From Chloroflexota bacterium (GTDB lineage: Bacteria > Chloroflexota > Anaerolineae > Promineifilales > Promineifilaceae), in contig JAGOMA010000012.1 of the NCBI GenBank assembly GCA_017993775.1, positions 62,001-126,000 on the forward strand: DNA of 64,000 bases. Direction: 5' to 3'. How positions within the stretch are numbered: position 1 is the stretch's first letter; the number at the start of each line of letters is the position of its first letter. Positions 25,475-34,646 of the stretch are shown in pieces. The position numbers and the translations under genes were made by a program. Below the pieces are notes generated by a model. It did no database searches. It was not told where the DNA came from and saw only the letters and a program-made list of their open reading frames with translations.

Positions 25475-25861
25475 TTAATTTTCCATGAGGTTCTGAATGG
25501 TCTGGATGACATCGGGGAAGTCGAAGGGCTTGGGGAGAAAGCGCGCCTGAATGGCTTCCAGTTCATGTTTAGGTGGTGAAGGCCAGGCGCTGACGAGGAC
25601 AAACGGCCGTTGCTCACCCCGCGCTCGTAGTTCTCGCGCCAGGTCCAGTCCGGTCATGCGCGGCAGCCGAATATCAAAGAAAAACAGGTCGGCGCGCTGA
25701 AACTCATCGCGGTCTGTTCTTTCCAGCAGCGCTTCGGCGCTCATAAATACCGGATGCACTACAATGCCAAAAAGGCCCAGGCCACTGACCAGTAATTGGG
25801 CGATGCTGGGTTCATCTTCGACGTAAACGACATGTATTTTTGGCTTCTGGCTTTTTCCCAT
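25475..25861 (-). CDS. Single-domain response regulator
   Basis: A 128-aa receiver with VVYVEDEPS, phospho-Asp63 in LFFFDIRLPRMTG, Ser in VLVSAWP and Lys in LPKPFD. The ATG at 25861 has AAGGAAGAG upstream, which rules out the longer frame starting at 26029. There is no output domain. It lies away from the main signalling block, between the subtilase and YbaK genes; no cognate kinase is adjacent. Confidence 0.88.
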   Translation of the reverse strand: MGKSQKPKIHVVYVEDEPSIAQLLVSGLGLFGIVVHPVFMSAEALLERTDRDEFQRADLFFFDIRLPRMTGLDLARELRARGEQRPFVLVSAWPSPPKHELEAIQARFLPKPFDFPDVIQTIQNLMEN

Positions 25862-25905
25862 TTGCTCTTCCTTTGTTACTGCAAGTACGGTTGATGATAC
25901 CGATT

Positions 25906-28900
25906 CTATGGATGAATGGCAATAATTGGCAGAAAGCTTTGATAAGGTGGCAGGTAGCTGATTTGGGCGCGCACGGCCGTGTCGTCTCCTGATTGCGCCT
26001 GGGTGATGTAGGCCACGGCCGTCAGCCAATTGCCGCTGGTCGGCCGGGTGAAGCGCCGCGTTTGCAGCGTGATAGCGATCTCTTGATTTGGTGCTATCGA
26101 TCCGCTCCAGGTCAGTTGCCCAGTGCTCCTGGTGACAATACCGGATGAAATGCTGAGGGTGTGGGTGATGAAGGCCAGGCTGGAGGGATAGCGCAGAACG
26201 GCCGTTGTCCCCGATGCCGCAATAGACCCAACATTGGCCAGGGTAAGCGTATAGGTGACATATTGCCTGTGTCCTATTGTCGCCATTTGCACATCCAAAT
26301 GCGATGGAGACAAGTCGGACGTGTCCGACCGAACGGAGGCGATGCGGTTAAAGCTCAGGGGATCGTTTACCCCTGGGCGTTGGTGGGCAATCTCCAGAAA
26401 ATTATCTATGCGTGTGCCTGGTTTTAGCCCGCCGGCTACTTGCGCCTGATAGGTGATGGTATGCGTCGCGCCGCCGGCCAATTCGCCGCGCCAGAGCAGT
26501 TCGTTTTTCTCGCGCACAAATTTGCCGCCGCCGGTTATGGTATCTTCCAGAATGCGCAGCTCGGCGGGCAGGGTGTTGGTGATTGTGACCTGATTGGGCT
26601 GGTTGGGGGCGAAATTGCGCAGGGTAATGGTGTAGGTGCGTGTTTCGTCGGACAGGCTGACTGGCTTGTCTACCGTAAAAGTGGAGTCGCCGAGGTCGCT
26701 CAGCCAGCCCATGATGCCGTTCATGATGGCCGGTTGGAGGGTGACGGGGGTCTGTTCAAAGGGAATGCACCAGAAAATGGCGCGATACGGCCGTTGCCCA
26801 TCCCCCATCAATGTGTCTAAACCCTGGGCGGCTACGCCAGCAGCCATGCCTTGCTCCTGCCACAAAAACGGCTCAGCGCTGGCATTGGGCACCAGACCGT
26901 CGCCGTTGTTTTTGTAGCTGTAAAACGACAGCGGCAGCGGTCCGGCGGCCGCGGGCGGCAGAATGGTGTCGGCGCGATAGGCTTTAGTTGGCTTCATAAA
27001 GCTGTGGTAATCGGCGATGCCCAGGTATTGGCGGGCAAGCGGTGTTGCTCTGTGCGCATCTAAAAAGTCCTGACTGCTCAGGAATAACCGGCCGCCCTGT
27101 GCCAGATAGGCTGTCAGGCGGGCGTTTTCGAGGTGCGAGACCGGCTCGTACCAATCGTAACCTGTGTACCAGATCACATAGTCGTAGGCGTCCAAAAGCG
27201 CCTGGGAAGGAGTGCCGCGCACTTCGCCATCCCAGCCCACCGTCCACTCGTCGAAATTAAAGCCGGCCTGTGCGAGCGCTGTACGGTACAGGCCTTCCTG
27301 GTTAAACCAGCGGTCGTCATCTATTAGCAAGATGTCGCCGGGCACTTTAAAGCGGATGGGCAGGGTGGCGCTGGTGGTAGCAGAGTTGCGCGAGACGGCC
27401 GTAATTCCCCAGTCATACACGCCATCCTTGGGCGCATCAGCTGGAATGTGCATCGTCATGGTGACAACGGCCGTCTCGCACGGCCCAATCGTCAGACTGC
27501 TGTCTGAAATATCCACCGGCCAGGGCGCATTATCCAGCCGCAGGGAGATGGTGTCTGTGAGTAATTCGCTCAGGTTGCGCAGCAAAAGCGGGTATGTCAG
27601 GTCACTGCCGGCCGGGCTAAAATCGTTGATGGCCGCATGTTCCCAAGTAAGGCCGTATTCGGTTGGCGGCGTTTGAAAGAAGGCAAATGTTTGCGCCAGC
27701 AGCGCATCGCGGTCAGCTTGTTGCGAAACGCCTTCCAGCCCAAAACTAAAATAGGATAAGTGGTAATTTCGGCATTGGTCGGCTTGTAGTCCTTCGGCCA
27801 GGCCGTTGGGGGCATAAAAAATCTCGTCGGACAGGGCATTAGGGGCAGGCGTGACCTGATCCACATCGCCCTGATTATTGGCGCTGCTGCCGCCGTTTAG
27901 CGTAAACGAAAACCCTTCGTAAACCGTGCCGGCTGCCCCGGTTATATCTTGCGTGGAGGGCGTTTTGCCCTGGTAGCGAGCCTGTAAAAGATCGGCCCAC
28001 CAGATTTCGGTAAATATGCCCACGCCATCGTAGTAGCCCACATTTTGCCCGCTGATCAGCATAGAACCGCCGGTTCCCAGAAAGTTGGTGATGGTTTCGC
28101 CGGCTACGATATACCCGGGTGAATCGTCGGGCGCCGACCAGATGACGATATCGTAATCGGCGAGGTCTTGGGCGGATGGGATGCCGGGGGTGAAGGGGGA
28201 GTAAATGGGCCAATAATCGTAGGCGTAATCCAGATTGTCCAGGCTGGCCTTATAGAATCCCGCCTGGCTGCGGTAATACCAGTGCCCGCTGTCAACGAGC
28301 ATGATACCGGGACCGGGCTGGAGATAAATGGCCAGATTCGTGGTTGTGTTGGCGCTGATGGTGACATCTTTGTGAACGCGTTCGTAACCGGTGCGGCTGA
28401 TGTGTAAGGTATAGTGGCCAATGGGCAGGGTAACGGCCGTTTCCCCCTGCAACTCTGTCGTCAACAGGATGGGCGTGCCGGAAATGGTCACCGTCGCGGT
28501 TAGCGGCGTTTGCTCCGCGCCGTCGAATATGGACAGCGCCAGCCTGCCTGACGACGGCCGTATCAGATCGAAATCCTGGGTAATCGTCTGGCCGTTTTGA
28601 ATCACCAGATACCCATTTCCGGTTGGGTAGAAGCCAAACGGCGCAATGTCCAGCCGGTAACTGCCTGCGCGCAGGGCGGCGGTGAAACGGCCGTCTAACC
28701 CGGTGGTATACGTCAGAGGCACGGCCGTGGGCGTGGTAATGGTGACGACGGCGCCGGCCACAGGCGCGTCATGATCGCGCAGTTGACCGGTCACAGTTCC
28801 GTGGGTGGCCTGGGTGCTGACGGCGGCGTAGGCATTGAGCAAACCCCAGCCAGAGAGTGGGTTGGGGGCGTCTGGAGACACGGAAACGGCCGTTTCCGTG

Positions 28901-30294
28901 AGTATGCGCGTCAGTTGGGCGCGGGTCAGACTGGGATTGGCCGACAAAAGCAAGGCGGCAGCGCCGGTTGTATGCGGCGTGGCCATCGAGGTGCCATTGA
29001 GGTAGGCGTAGCTGCCCCCGGGCATGGCGGATAAAATGCGCGCTCCTGGAGCTATCAGGGCCGGTTTGGTTTCTGGCGTTAGCGAGGAGGGGCCGCGCGA
29101 GGAAAACCAGGAAGGTGGTCCATGCGGATCGCTGGCCCCAACTGCCAAAACACCGGGCAAGCTGGCGGGCGACAAAATGGTGGCCGGTTCCGGCCCATTG
29201 TTGCCGGCGGCAAAAATGGTGATGATTCCGGCAGCCTGAACGGCCGTAATGTCTGGCAAGAAAGTTGTCAGCCACCCGGAACCGCCCCAGGAACCGTTGA
29301 TGATGTCCGGGGCCAGGCTGGTGTCGCCGGCGGGGGCCAGCAGCCATTGAAAGCCCAGATGGACGGCGCTGTCGTAAATGAAGCCATCGTCGGACAGGAT
29401 GTTGACGGCGATCCAGGCTGCGCCGGGCGCTACGCCCAGACCGTGTTGGCCTACGGCCGTGCCGGCGACATGGGTTCCGTGGCCATACCAGTCGATGGGA
29501 ACGGTGTCGGTGGGATGGACGGTGTTGAACCAGTTGCCTTCATGGTTAAATGCGCCGTCGCCCAGATTGCCGCGGTAATTGGGCAGCAAATCGGGGTGCT
29601 GCCAATCGACGCCGGTATCCATGATGGCCACGGTAATGCCCTGGCCGCTGACGCCCAGGGCGTGCCAGACGTAAGGGGCCTGTATCTTGTTGATGCCCCA
29701 CGGGGAGATTGCTCCTGTGGGCGCGGCGGCTGGCAGGGCGCGTGTCAGCAGGGCTTCGGCGTCGGTGGTGGGTGGTGGGGTGAGGGGACGGCCGTTGTCG
29801 AGCAAAATTTCTTTTACAGCCGGGTCTTGGGCGAGTTCGTAAACGCTTTCAGGTTGACCGGTAACGGCGATGGCGTTGATGATCCACAAGGGTTGGAAGG
29901 TGGTGATGCGGCCGTCGGTTTGCATGGCGGCGAGTTTGGCGCGTAAAGGAGCCTGGGTGGCGACGGCCGTTTGTTGCAGCGTTTGCACCAGGGCATTGTG
30001 GCGGTCATCGGTAGAGGGCAGGGTTTCCAGGGCGTTGAGATCGGCCGTTTCGTGTAAGTAGACGATGTAGCGGGCGGTGGGTGGCGGTGGAACGGCCGTG
30101 AGGATTTCGCTGAGCGCGGGGTCCAATTTCGCGTCCGTCTCCGCAGTGATGGGCGTGTTGGTTGGCAAATCTGTTGGCTGCGTGCCGCTGCCTTGGTTGG
30201 TTTGAGCGTACGCTGGCGCGAGCAAAATGAGCAGCCCGGCGATCATTCCCCCAGCCGCCGAAAGTATGAGAAAGGCGAGACGATCTCTCTTCAT
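25906..30294 (-). CDS. Large secreted subtilisin-like protease (S8), 1462 aa
   Basis: A signal peptide (residues 1-30, ending APAYA) is followed by an I9-like propeptide region (residues about 70-170). The S8 catalytic domain has Asp226 in VAIMDTGVDW, His275 in GHGTHVAGT, the oxyanion Asn in FAAGNNGPEP and Ser436 in NGTSMATPH. Two carboxypeptidase-regulatory-like beta-sandwich domains follow (about 495-655). Next come two amidotransferase-like alpha/beta modules starting IMLVDSGHWYY and ILLIDDDRWFN, and two DUF11-type repeats. It ends FLPIIAIHP, with no membrane anchor or sortase motif. It is probably a cell-surface or secreted protease acting on polymeric protein. Confidence 0.93.
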   Translation of the reverse strand: MKRDRLAFLILSAAGGMIAGLLILLAPAYAQTNQGSGTQPTDLPTNTPITAETDAKLDPALSEILTAVPPPPTARYIVYLHETADLNALETLPSTDDRHNALVQTLQQTAVATQAPLRAKLAAMQTDGRITTFQPLWIINAIAVTGQPESVYELAQDPAVKEILLDNGRPLTPPPTTDAEALLTRALPAAAPTGAISPWGINKIQAPYVWHALGVSGQGITVAIMDTGVDWQHPDLLPNYRGNLGDGAFNHEGNWFNTVHPTDTVPIDWYGHGTHVAGTAVGQHGLGVAPGAAWIAVNILSDDGFIYDSAVHLGFQWLLAPAGDTSLAPDIINGSWGGSGWLTTFLPDITAVQAAGIITIFAAGNNGPEPATILSPASLPGVLAVGASDPHGPPSWFSSRGPSSLTPETKPALIAPGARILSAMPGGSYAYLNGTSMATPHTTGAAALLLSANPSLTRAQLTRILTETAVSVSPDAPNPLSGWGLLNAYAAVSTQATHGTVTGQLRDHDAPVAGAVVTITTPTAVPLTYTTGLDGRFTAALRAGSYRLDIAPFGFYPTGNGYLVIQNGQTITQDFDLIRPSSGRLALSIFDGAEQTPLTATVTISGTPILLTTELQGETAVTLPIGHYTLHISRTGYERVHKDVTISANTTTNLAIYLQPGPGIMLVDSGHWYYRSQAGFYKASLDNLDYAYDYWPIYSPFTPGIPSAQDLADYDIVIWSAPDDSPGYIVAGETITNFLGTGGSMLISGQNVGYYDGVGIFTEIWWADLLQARYQGKTPSTQDITGAAGTVYEGFSFTLNGGSSANNQGDVDQVTPAPNALSDEIFYAPNGLAEGLQADQCRNYHLSYFSFGLEGVSQQADRDALLAQTFAFFQTPPTEYGLTWEHAAINDFSPAGSDLTYPLLLRNLSELLTDTISLRLDNAPWPVDISDSSLTIGPCETAVVTMTMHIPADAPKDGVYDWGITAVSRNSATTSATLPIRFKVPGDILLIDDDRWFNQEGLYRTALAQAGFNFDEWTVGWDGEVRGTPSQALLDAYDYVIWYTGYDWYEPVSHLENARLTAYLAQGGRLFLSSQDFLDAHRATPLARQYLGIADYHSFMKPTKAYRADTILPPAAAGPLPLSFYSYKNNGDGLVPNASAEPFLWQEQGMAAGVAAQGLDTLMGDGQRPYRAIFWCIPFEQTPVTLQPAIMNGIMGWLSDLGDSTFTVDKPVSLSDETRTYTITLRNFAPNQPNQVTITNTLPAELRILEDTITGGGKFVREKNELLWRGELAGGATHTITYQAQVAGGLKPGTRIDNFLEIAHQRPGVNDPLSFNRIASVRSDTSDLSPSHLDVQMATIGHRQYVTYTLTLANVGSIAASGTTAVLRYPSSLAFITHTLSISSGIVTRSTGQLTWSGSIAPNQEIAITLQTRRFTRPTSGNWLTAVAYITQAQSGDDTAVRAQISYLPPYQSFLPIIAIHP

Positions 30295-30717
30295 GCGCAG
30301 AATTATAGACGCGATTCTCAGCTGCGATAGATTACCTTAACCAAAACCGTAACCGATTCTCATATAATTAATTTCAGGTAATGACGATTAGATTTGTAAT
30401 TCTTTAAAATTGATAGACAGGTGGGGCTGGATTTACTAAACTAAAGTTGTTGTCATCCCACTGCACAAACATTGTCGTTAAAAAAAGTTAGTCGAACCAG
30501 AAATTTGGCTTGTTTGCTATAACAAGCCTTCTCGTGGCTGAATTTTATTGTACTGTTTTCAAACTCAACACTGTGTAATCGTTGGTACGGAAGTTAAGAG
30601 TAATGGCGTTATTAGCAGGTAGTGAGGTAGCCAGCTTGAGGGATTGGGAGTTTGCTCTGGGACGGCCGTCGGCTTCCTTTATTCACCATGAAGGGTTGGG
30701 TCAATGGGGAGGAAGCG
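30295..30717. other. AT-rich divergent intergenic region
   Basis: This 423-base spacer is clearly more AT-rich than its surroundings and separates the leftward subtilase from the rightward EPS-type locus. It contains a small hairpin (GGCTTG/CAAGCC, about 30511-30532) and one octamer at the right end. It should hold promoters in both directions, but no hexamer pair is convincing. No gene was recognised. Confidence 0.5.
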
Positions 30718-31593
30718 ATGCGCCTACGCCTTAAAATTGCCGCTCTTTTTGCTTGTTTTGTTTTTTTTCTTCTATTTGGGGCGCTGCTGTTGCCGGTGAC
30801 TCTGCCTGCCTATTGGGTGGTGGATATGCTGGTGTTTGGCGCGATGGCGGTCATTTTGTTGTTGGCGCCTGGCCTGCAGCGGATTTCCGGCTGGTTTGTT
30901 ATCGGCGCGGGAGTCGTGCTTCTCATTTTATTTAAGGTTTTTACCGGATGGGATCATGAGCCGGGTTGGTCGACCTGGGGAATTTATTTGGTCGAAATTT
31001 TCTTTTTGGTGATGATTACCTATTTATCTTACGAAGTGTCGCTGGATTTAGGGATATTGCAGAGACAGGCGCGGACTGAGAGGCCGGATACGGCCGTTCC
31101 CCCAGCTCTGGATTCCGAAACCGGCGTTCGGCTTATTCGACAAGAAATGGTCGTGAGCCGGCGGTATGAACGGCCGTTAAGCCTCATCCTTTTCAAAACG
31201 TTCCCCAATATGACCTCGCACAATCTGGCGGCTACAGCAGACGGTGAATCTGCGAAGCGGGCGTGTGATGGCCAATTGCAGACAACCTTGCATCAATCTA
31301 TCAGCCGTCGCCTTCGCCCAGGTGACAAGTTGTTTATCGAACGGCGCGGCAATCGGTGTGCTATTGTGTGCGCGGAAACGGCCGTTGACGAAGCCACCCA
31401 ATTAGCCGATACCCTGGCCCAGGCGCTGGCAAGTGAATTTGGCTTTAGACCAACCTGTGCTGTCGCATCCTTTCCTCAGGATGGGCTGACATTCAATAAG
31501 TTATTAGAACGCACGGCCGTTACTTTAGACGGATCAGTTCAAGAAAATAAATTTGTGCAGACCCTTTTACCATCATCCAACGTCATTGGTTAA
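30718..31593 (+). CDS. Membrane protein with a degenerate GGDEF-like domain
   Basis: A 291-aa protein. The first 110 residues hold about four membrane helices. The C-terminal half (residues about 125-280) follows the diguanylate-cyclase order: RRYERPLSLILFK, then LRPGDKLFIERRGNRCAIVC, and finally FRPTCAVASFPQDG. The catalytic GG(D/E)EF signature is replaced by ERRGNR, so it should not make c-di-GMP; it could bind a nucleotide or serve as a protein-docking sensor. The ATG at 30718 has GGAGGAAG upstream. It precedes the polysaccharide genes in the same direction. Confidence 0.72.
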   Translation: MRLRLKIAALFACFVFFLLFGALLLPVTLPAYWVVDMLVFGAMAVILLLAPGLQRISGWFVIGAGVVLLILFKVFTGWDHEPGWSTWGIYLVEIFFLVMITYLSYEVSLDLGILQRQARTERPDTAVPPALDSETGVRLIRQEMVVSRRYERPLSLILFKTFPNMTSHNLAATADGESAKRACDGQLQTTLHQSISRRLRPGDKLFIERRGNRCAIVCAETAVDEATQLADTLAQALASEFGFRPTCAVASFPQDGLTFNKLLERTAVTLDGSVQENKFVQTLLPSSNVIG

Positions 31594-31639
31594 GCGATTT
31601 GGCCCTGACTGCTTCGCGCCAAATTGAAACACGCCACTC

Positions 31640-31790
31640 ACACCGCACTCACAACTTCGCCGATGTTTGTCAATCCAACCGGCTTGCCCTGCAACCGGGG
31701 AGGCCCGGACCTGACTGCAAACCGGTGACTTTGCCTGGAATATGAATGTGACCCGTTACTTTCCGGGCTGCCATACGACTAATAAAGTGA
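31640..31790 (+). promoter_or_regulatory. Unclassified GC-rich structured leader before the EPS genes
   Basis: Within a 295-base spacer, a GC-rich block holds several potential pairings: CCCGG/CCGGG enclosing GCAAA/TTTGC, and two similar elements, CTGCAACCGG and CTGCAAACCGGTGA. It ends about 100 bases before the sugar transferase start. It resembles a regulatory RNA, but no known riboswitch class could be matched by eye. Confidence 0.35.
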
Positions 31791-31888
31791 GTAATACCAC
31801 AAAATTACTCGACCAGGCATCTGCTCCATTCATGTATCAACTGCAAATCAGAATTTCCTTGGGCAGTAAAACGTAAAGGATTATTTTC

Positions 31889-32650
31889 ATGAGTTACCAT
31901 CTTGATTACGAAGCGCTTTTTGACCAGGATAACCCACGGCAAGATTTTGAGCGATCTGCTGCCTACATGCTGCGTCATACCATCGCACAGGAGTACCCCA
32001 ACTCCTGGTGGATGAATATTTCTGCTGAGAAAGCGCTTTTTCAGGGGCAGAGTTACCTTTTTATGAAGCGGGTCATGGATTTAACGCTCATCGTCTTGTC
32101 CATGCCAATCTGGTTGATGATCATTGGTATTTGCGGTTTGCTGGTCAAACTAGACAGCCCGGGCGGCCCTGTTTTCTTTAAGCAATGGCGTACCGGTAAA
32201 GATGGCAATCGGTTCCAAATCTACAAATTCCGTACCATGGTGCCCAACGCAGAACAAATCAAACAAGATTTGATGCACCTGAACGAGCTGCAATGGCCGG
32301 ATTTCAAAATCACCTCTGACCCACGAATTACGCGGGTGGGGCGAATTTTGCGCAAGACGAGCCTGGACGAGCTGCCACAGTTGTTAAACGTCATCCGCGG
32401 TGAAATGAGCATTGTTGGACCACGGCCGACATCCTTTAAACCCGAGACGTATGCCTTGTGGCAAACAGAGCGTTTGGATGTGCTGCCTGGCGTAACTGGT
32501 CTGTGGCAGGTGATTGGGCGTGGTTCGATGGAGTTTGATGAGCGCGTGCGGCTGGATATTGCCTACATTGAACGCCAATGCATTTGGTTGGACTTTTTGA
32601 TTTTAATTCATACGGCGACGGCCGTAGTATCCCAACGAGGCGCTTATTGA
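31889..32650 (+). CDS. Initiating phosphoglycosyl transferase (bacterial sugar transferase)
   Basis: A 253-aa monotopic sugar transferase. It moves a sugar-1-phosphate onto undecaprenyl phosphate and so starts each repeat unit of an exported polysaccharide. A membrane helix lies at residues about 63-88. The cytoplasmic core has YKFRTMVPNA, LDELPQLLNVIRGEMSIVGP and LPGVTGLWQV, the standard motifs of this family. An extra N-terminal tail of about 55 residues is unlike the long four-helix versions (WbaP), so this is a short form. It is the first biosynthetic gene of the locus. Confidence 0.92.
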   Translation: MSYHLDYEALFDQDNPRQDFERSAAYMLRHTIAQEYPNSWWMNISAEKALFQGQSYLFMKRVMDLTLIVLSMPIWLMIIGICGLLVKLDSPGGPVFFKQWRTGKDGNRFQIYKFRTMVPNAEQIKQDLMHLNELQWPDFKITSDPRITRVGRILRKTSLDELPQLLNVIRGEMSIVGPRPTSFKPETYALWQTERLDVLPGVTGLWQVIGRGSMEFDERVRLDIAYIERQCIWLDFLILIHTATAVVSQRGAY

Positions 32651-32664
32651 CCGCTGCTCACACC

Positions 32665-33813
32665 ATGGCCCACAAAATTGCTTTTGCCCGGATGTTTCCT
32701 AAAGCTCCGGTGGGTGACAGCGTCGCCCAGATGCTGGAGAACGCTTTTCCGGAATATCAAGTAGATACATTCGATGTCACTGCCCTTTTAAAAGGCAGCC
32801 CTGGCCTTGTGGCGGCCAACGGCGTGGCTATGATGCGCGCCTACGGCCGTGATATCTTGCGCGGCTACCGCACCATCGGCCAGGCTTTTTGGGGTACAAG
32901 CTACCTCATGGCCCATGCGCGCCGCGTGCTGGCGCAAAAAATGCGCCAGCAAGATGGCGCGTATGCCTTTTCTTTCCAATTGCAATCCATGCTGGCTTTG
33001 CAGACAGACCTCTGCCCTCATTTTGTGTATACAGACCACACGCATCTGGCAAATCTTGATTACACCCATTTCGACAGGAACCGCCTGAATAATGAGGCCT
33101 GGGTGGCTGAAGAACGCCAACTCTACCATCAGGCGGCGCTGGTTTTCACACGCAGCAGCAACATTTCCCGTTCGCTGGTTGACCAATATGGTCTGGCGGC
33201 TGAAAGGGCTGTTTGCGTGTATGTTGGGGTGAATGTCCGGCCGCAGCAGGCGGCGCTGCCTGTTGGGGCGAAGAACGGCCGTTACCAGGAGCCACACATC
33301 CTTTTTGTCGGCATAGATTGGGAACGCAAGGGTGGCCCTGATCTGGTGCAAGCCTTCATGGAATTGCAAAAAAGCAAGCCCAACGCCCGTTTAACCATCG
33401 TCGGCGCTGCCCCCGACCTGAACGTGCCAAACTGCCAGGTATTAGGCCCGGTGCCGGTAAACGAAGTAAGCCAATATTACCAGCAAGCATCTATCTTTTG
33501 TTTGCCTACTCAGTTGGAACCCTTTGGTGTTGCTTTTGTCGAGGCGATGGCTCATCGACTGCCCATTGTTGCTACCAATGTGGGCGCAATTCCTGATTTT
33601 GTGAAAACGGGTTACAATGGCTACCTTGTATCGCCAAACAATGTGCCCGAATTAACAGCCGCCCTGAAAACCTTGTCGGAAAATCCTGAAGCGTGCGAAA
33701 CCTTTGGGGCGCAGGGGTATGAATTGTTCGCGCAGCGATACAATTGGGACTACGTTGGGGCGGCGGTTCGCGGCCATGTTTTGGCAGCCATTGCGAATTT
33801 GCAGGCGAATTGA
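32665..33813 (+). CDS. GT4-family glycosyltransferase
   Basis: A 382-aa GT-B enzyme with the C-terminal donor half ILFVGIDWERKGGPDLVQAF near residue 212 and LEPFGVAFVEAMAHRLPIVA near residue 285. The N-terminal acceptor half is divergent, so the acceptor cannot be guessed. The ATG at 32665, 14 bases after the sugar transferase stop, is used; the frame is open farther upstream inside that gene, and no strong ribosome site is seen. It probably adds an early sugar of the repeat unit. Confidence 0.85.
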   Translation: MAHKIAFARMFPKAPVGDSVAQMLENAFPEYQVDTFDVTALLKGSPGLVAANGVAMMRAYGRDILRGYRTIGQAFWGTSYLMAHARRVLAQKMRQQDGAYAFSFQLQSMLALQTDLCPHFVYTDHTHLANLDYTHFDRNRLNNEAWVAEERQLYHQAALVFTRSSNISRSLVDQYGLAAERAVCVYVGVNVRPQQAALPVGAKNGRYQEPHILFVGIDWERKGGPDLVQAFMELQKSKPNARLTIVGAAPDLNVPNCQVLGPVPVNEVSQYYQQASIFCLPTQLEPFGVAFVEAMAHRLPIVATNVGAIPDFVKTGYNGYLVSPNNVPELTAALKTLSENPEACETFGAQGYELFAQRYNWDYVGAAVRGHVLAAIANLQAN

Positions 33814-33917
33814 GGCTAGGCGCGATGCCCTCTTCCTTGGGTTTTTCACCCATGGGCCGCGCAGCCAAAACCGATAATTGGGCCTGATCAGTCATATTTA
33901 TTTTGGGAGTATACGCG

Positions 33918-34562
33918 GTGACACAAATCAATACATATTGGCGAATTGTTCGGCGGGGATGGTGGATAATTGTGTTAACGGCCGTTGCAGCAGTAGCCGC
34001 CGTTCTTATTTTAGCTTCCATCTCGCCGCGTGTTTATCGGACCACGGCGCGGTACATTGTCAGCCCGCAAGAAGTCATCATGTCCAACCAGACGGATTAT
34101 TTCCGCAGCCTGGACACGTTGGACCGGCGGTCAATTATCACCACCTACGCGGAGGTGTTTGGCAGCAGCCGGATTTTGTCTGAAGCGATTGCGTCGTTGG
34201 GCGAAACATCCGAGACGATGGGCGATTATCGGGTAACGGCCGTCAGCCTGCCGGAAGCCAGCGTGATCCAGGTGGCCGTTGAAGGCGGCGACCCTTCCCA
34301 GGCGATGGCTCTAACAACGGCCGTTGGCGAACGCGCCACAGAATACATCGAAGGATTGTATTTTCTGTACGCCGTCAACCCGCTCGATCCGCCCAGCGTG
34401 CCCAAAGGCCCCATCAGCCCCACACCGCTGCGCGATGCCCTGGTCGCCGGTATTTTGGGTCTGGCGGTTGGCGTGGTTCTGGCCATTTTGTACGTCACCA
34501 TCGTGGATAAACAGGCGCGCACTGACCCAGACGCGTCTCTGGCAGAAACACCTGCCGCGTAG
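33918..34562 (+). CDS. Wzz-like polysaccharide chain-length/co-polymerase protein
   Basis: A 214-aa protein with two membrane helices, one at residues about 13-35 (WWIIVLTAVAAVAAVLILAS) and one at about 175-198 (VAGILGLAVGVVLAILYV). They flank an external helical region. This is the Wzz/PCP topology that sets polymer length. The Pro-rich stretch before the second helix (PKGPISPTPLRD) is typical. No tyrosine-kinase domain is attached. The GTG at 33918 with GGGAG upstream is the best start; a TTG at 33903 overlaps that site. Confidence 0.82.
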   Translation: MTQINTYWRIVRRGWWIIVLTAVAAVAAVLILASISPRVYRTTARYIVSPQEVIMSNQTDYFRSLDTLDRRSIITTYAEVFGSSRILSEAIASLGETSETMGDYRVTAVSLPEASVIQVAVEGGDPSQAMALTTAVGERATEYIEGLYFLYAVNPLDPPSVPKGPISPTPLRDALVAGILGLAVGVVLAILYVTIVDKQARTDPDASLAETPAA

Positions 34563-34563
34563 T

Positions 34564-34625
34564 AAAGCCTTTGGGCTTTCACTAAGGCTTTCAGATAGGT
34601 CCAATCCTGGCGAGCGGGCCTATCT
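34564..34625. repeat. Hairpins after the Wzz-like gene (one related to family B)
   Basis: A short AAAGCC/GGCTTT hairpin (34564-34579) is followed by AGATAGG/CCTATCT (34593-34625), whose loop starts TCCAATC. The second resembles the family B element. They may form a weak terminator between the Wzz-like and flippase genes. Confidence 0.45.
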
Positions 34626-34646
34626 TGGATAACTCACGCTTTACCC

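Noticed and set aside
30295-30717. Promoters for the subtilase and the GGDEF-like gene
   Set aside because: Several A/T-rich hexamers exist but none has a matching pair at proper spacing.
31640-31790. Cyclic di-GMP (GEMM) riboswitch
   Set aside because: GCAAACC and GGTGAC are present, but the GNRA hairpin between them and the second stem are not, so the class is not assigned.
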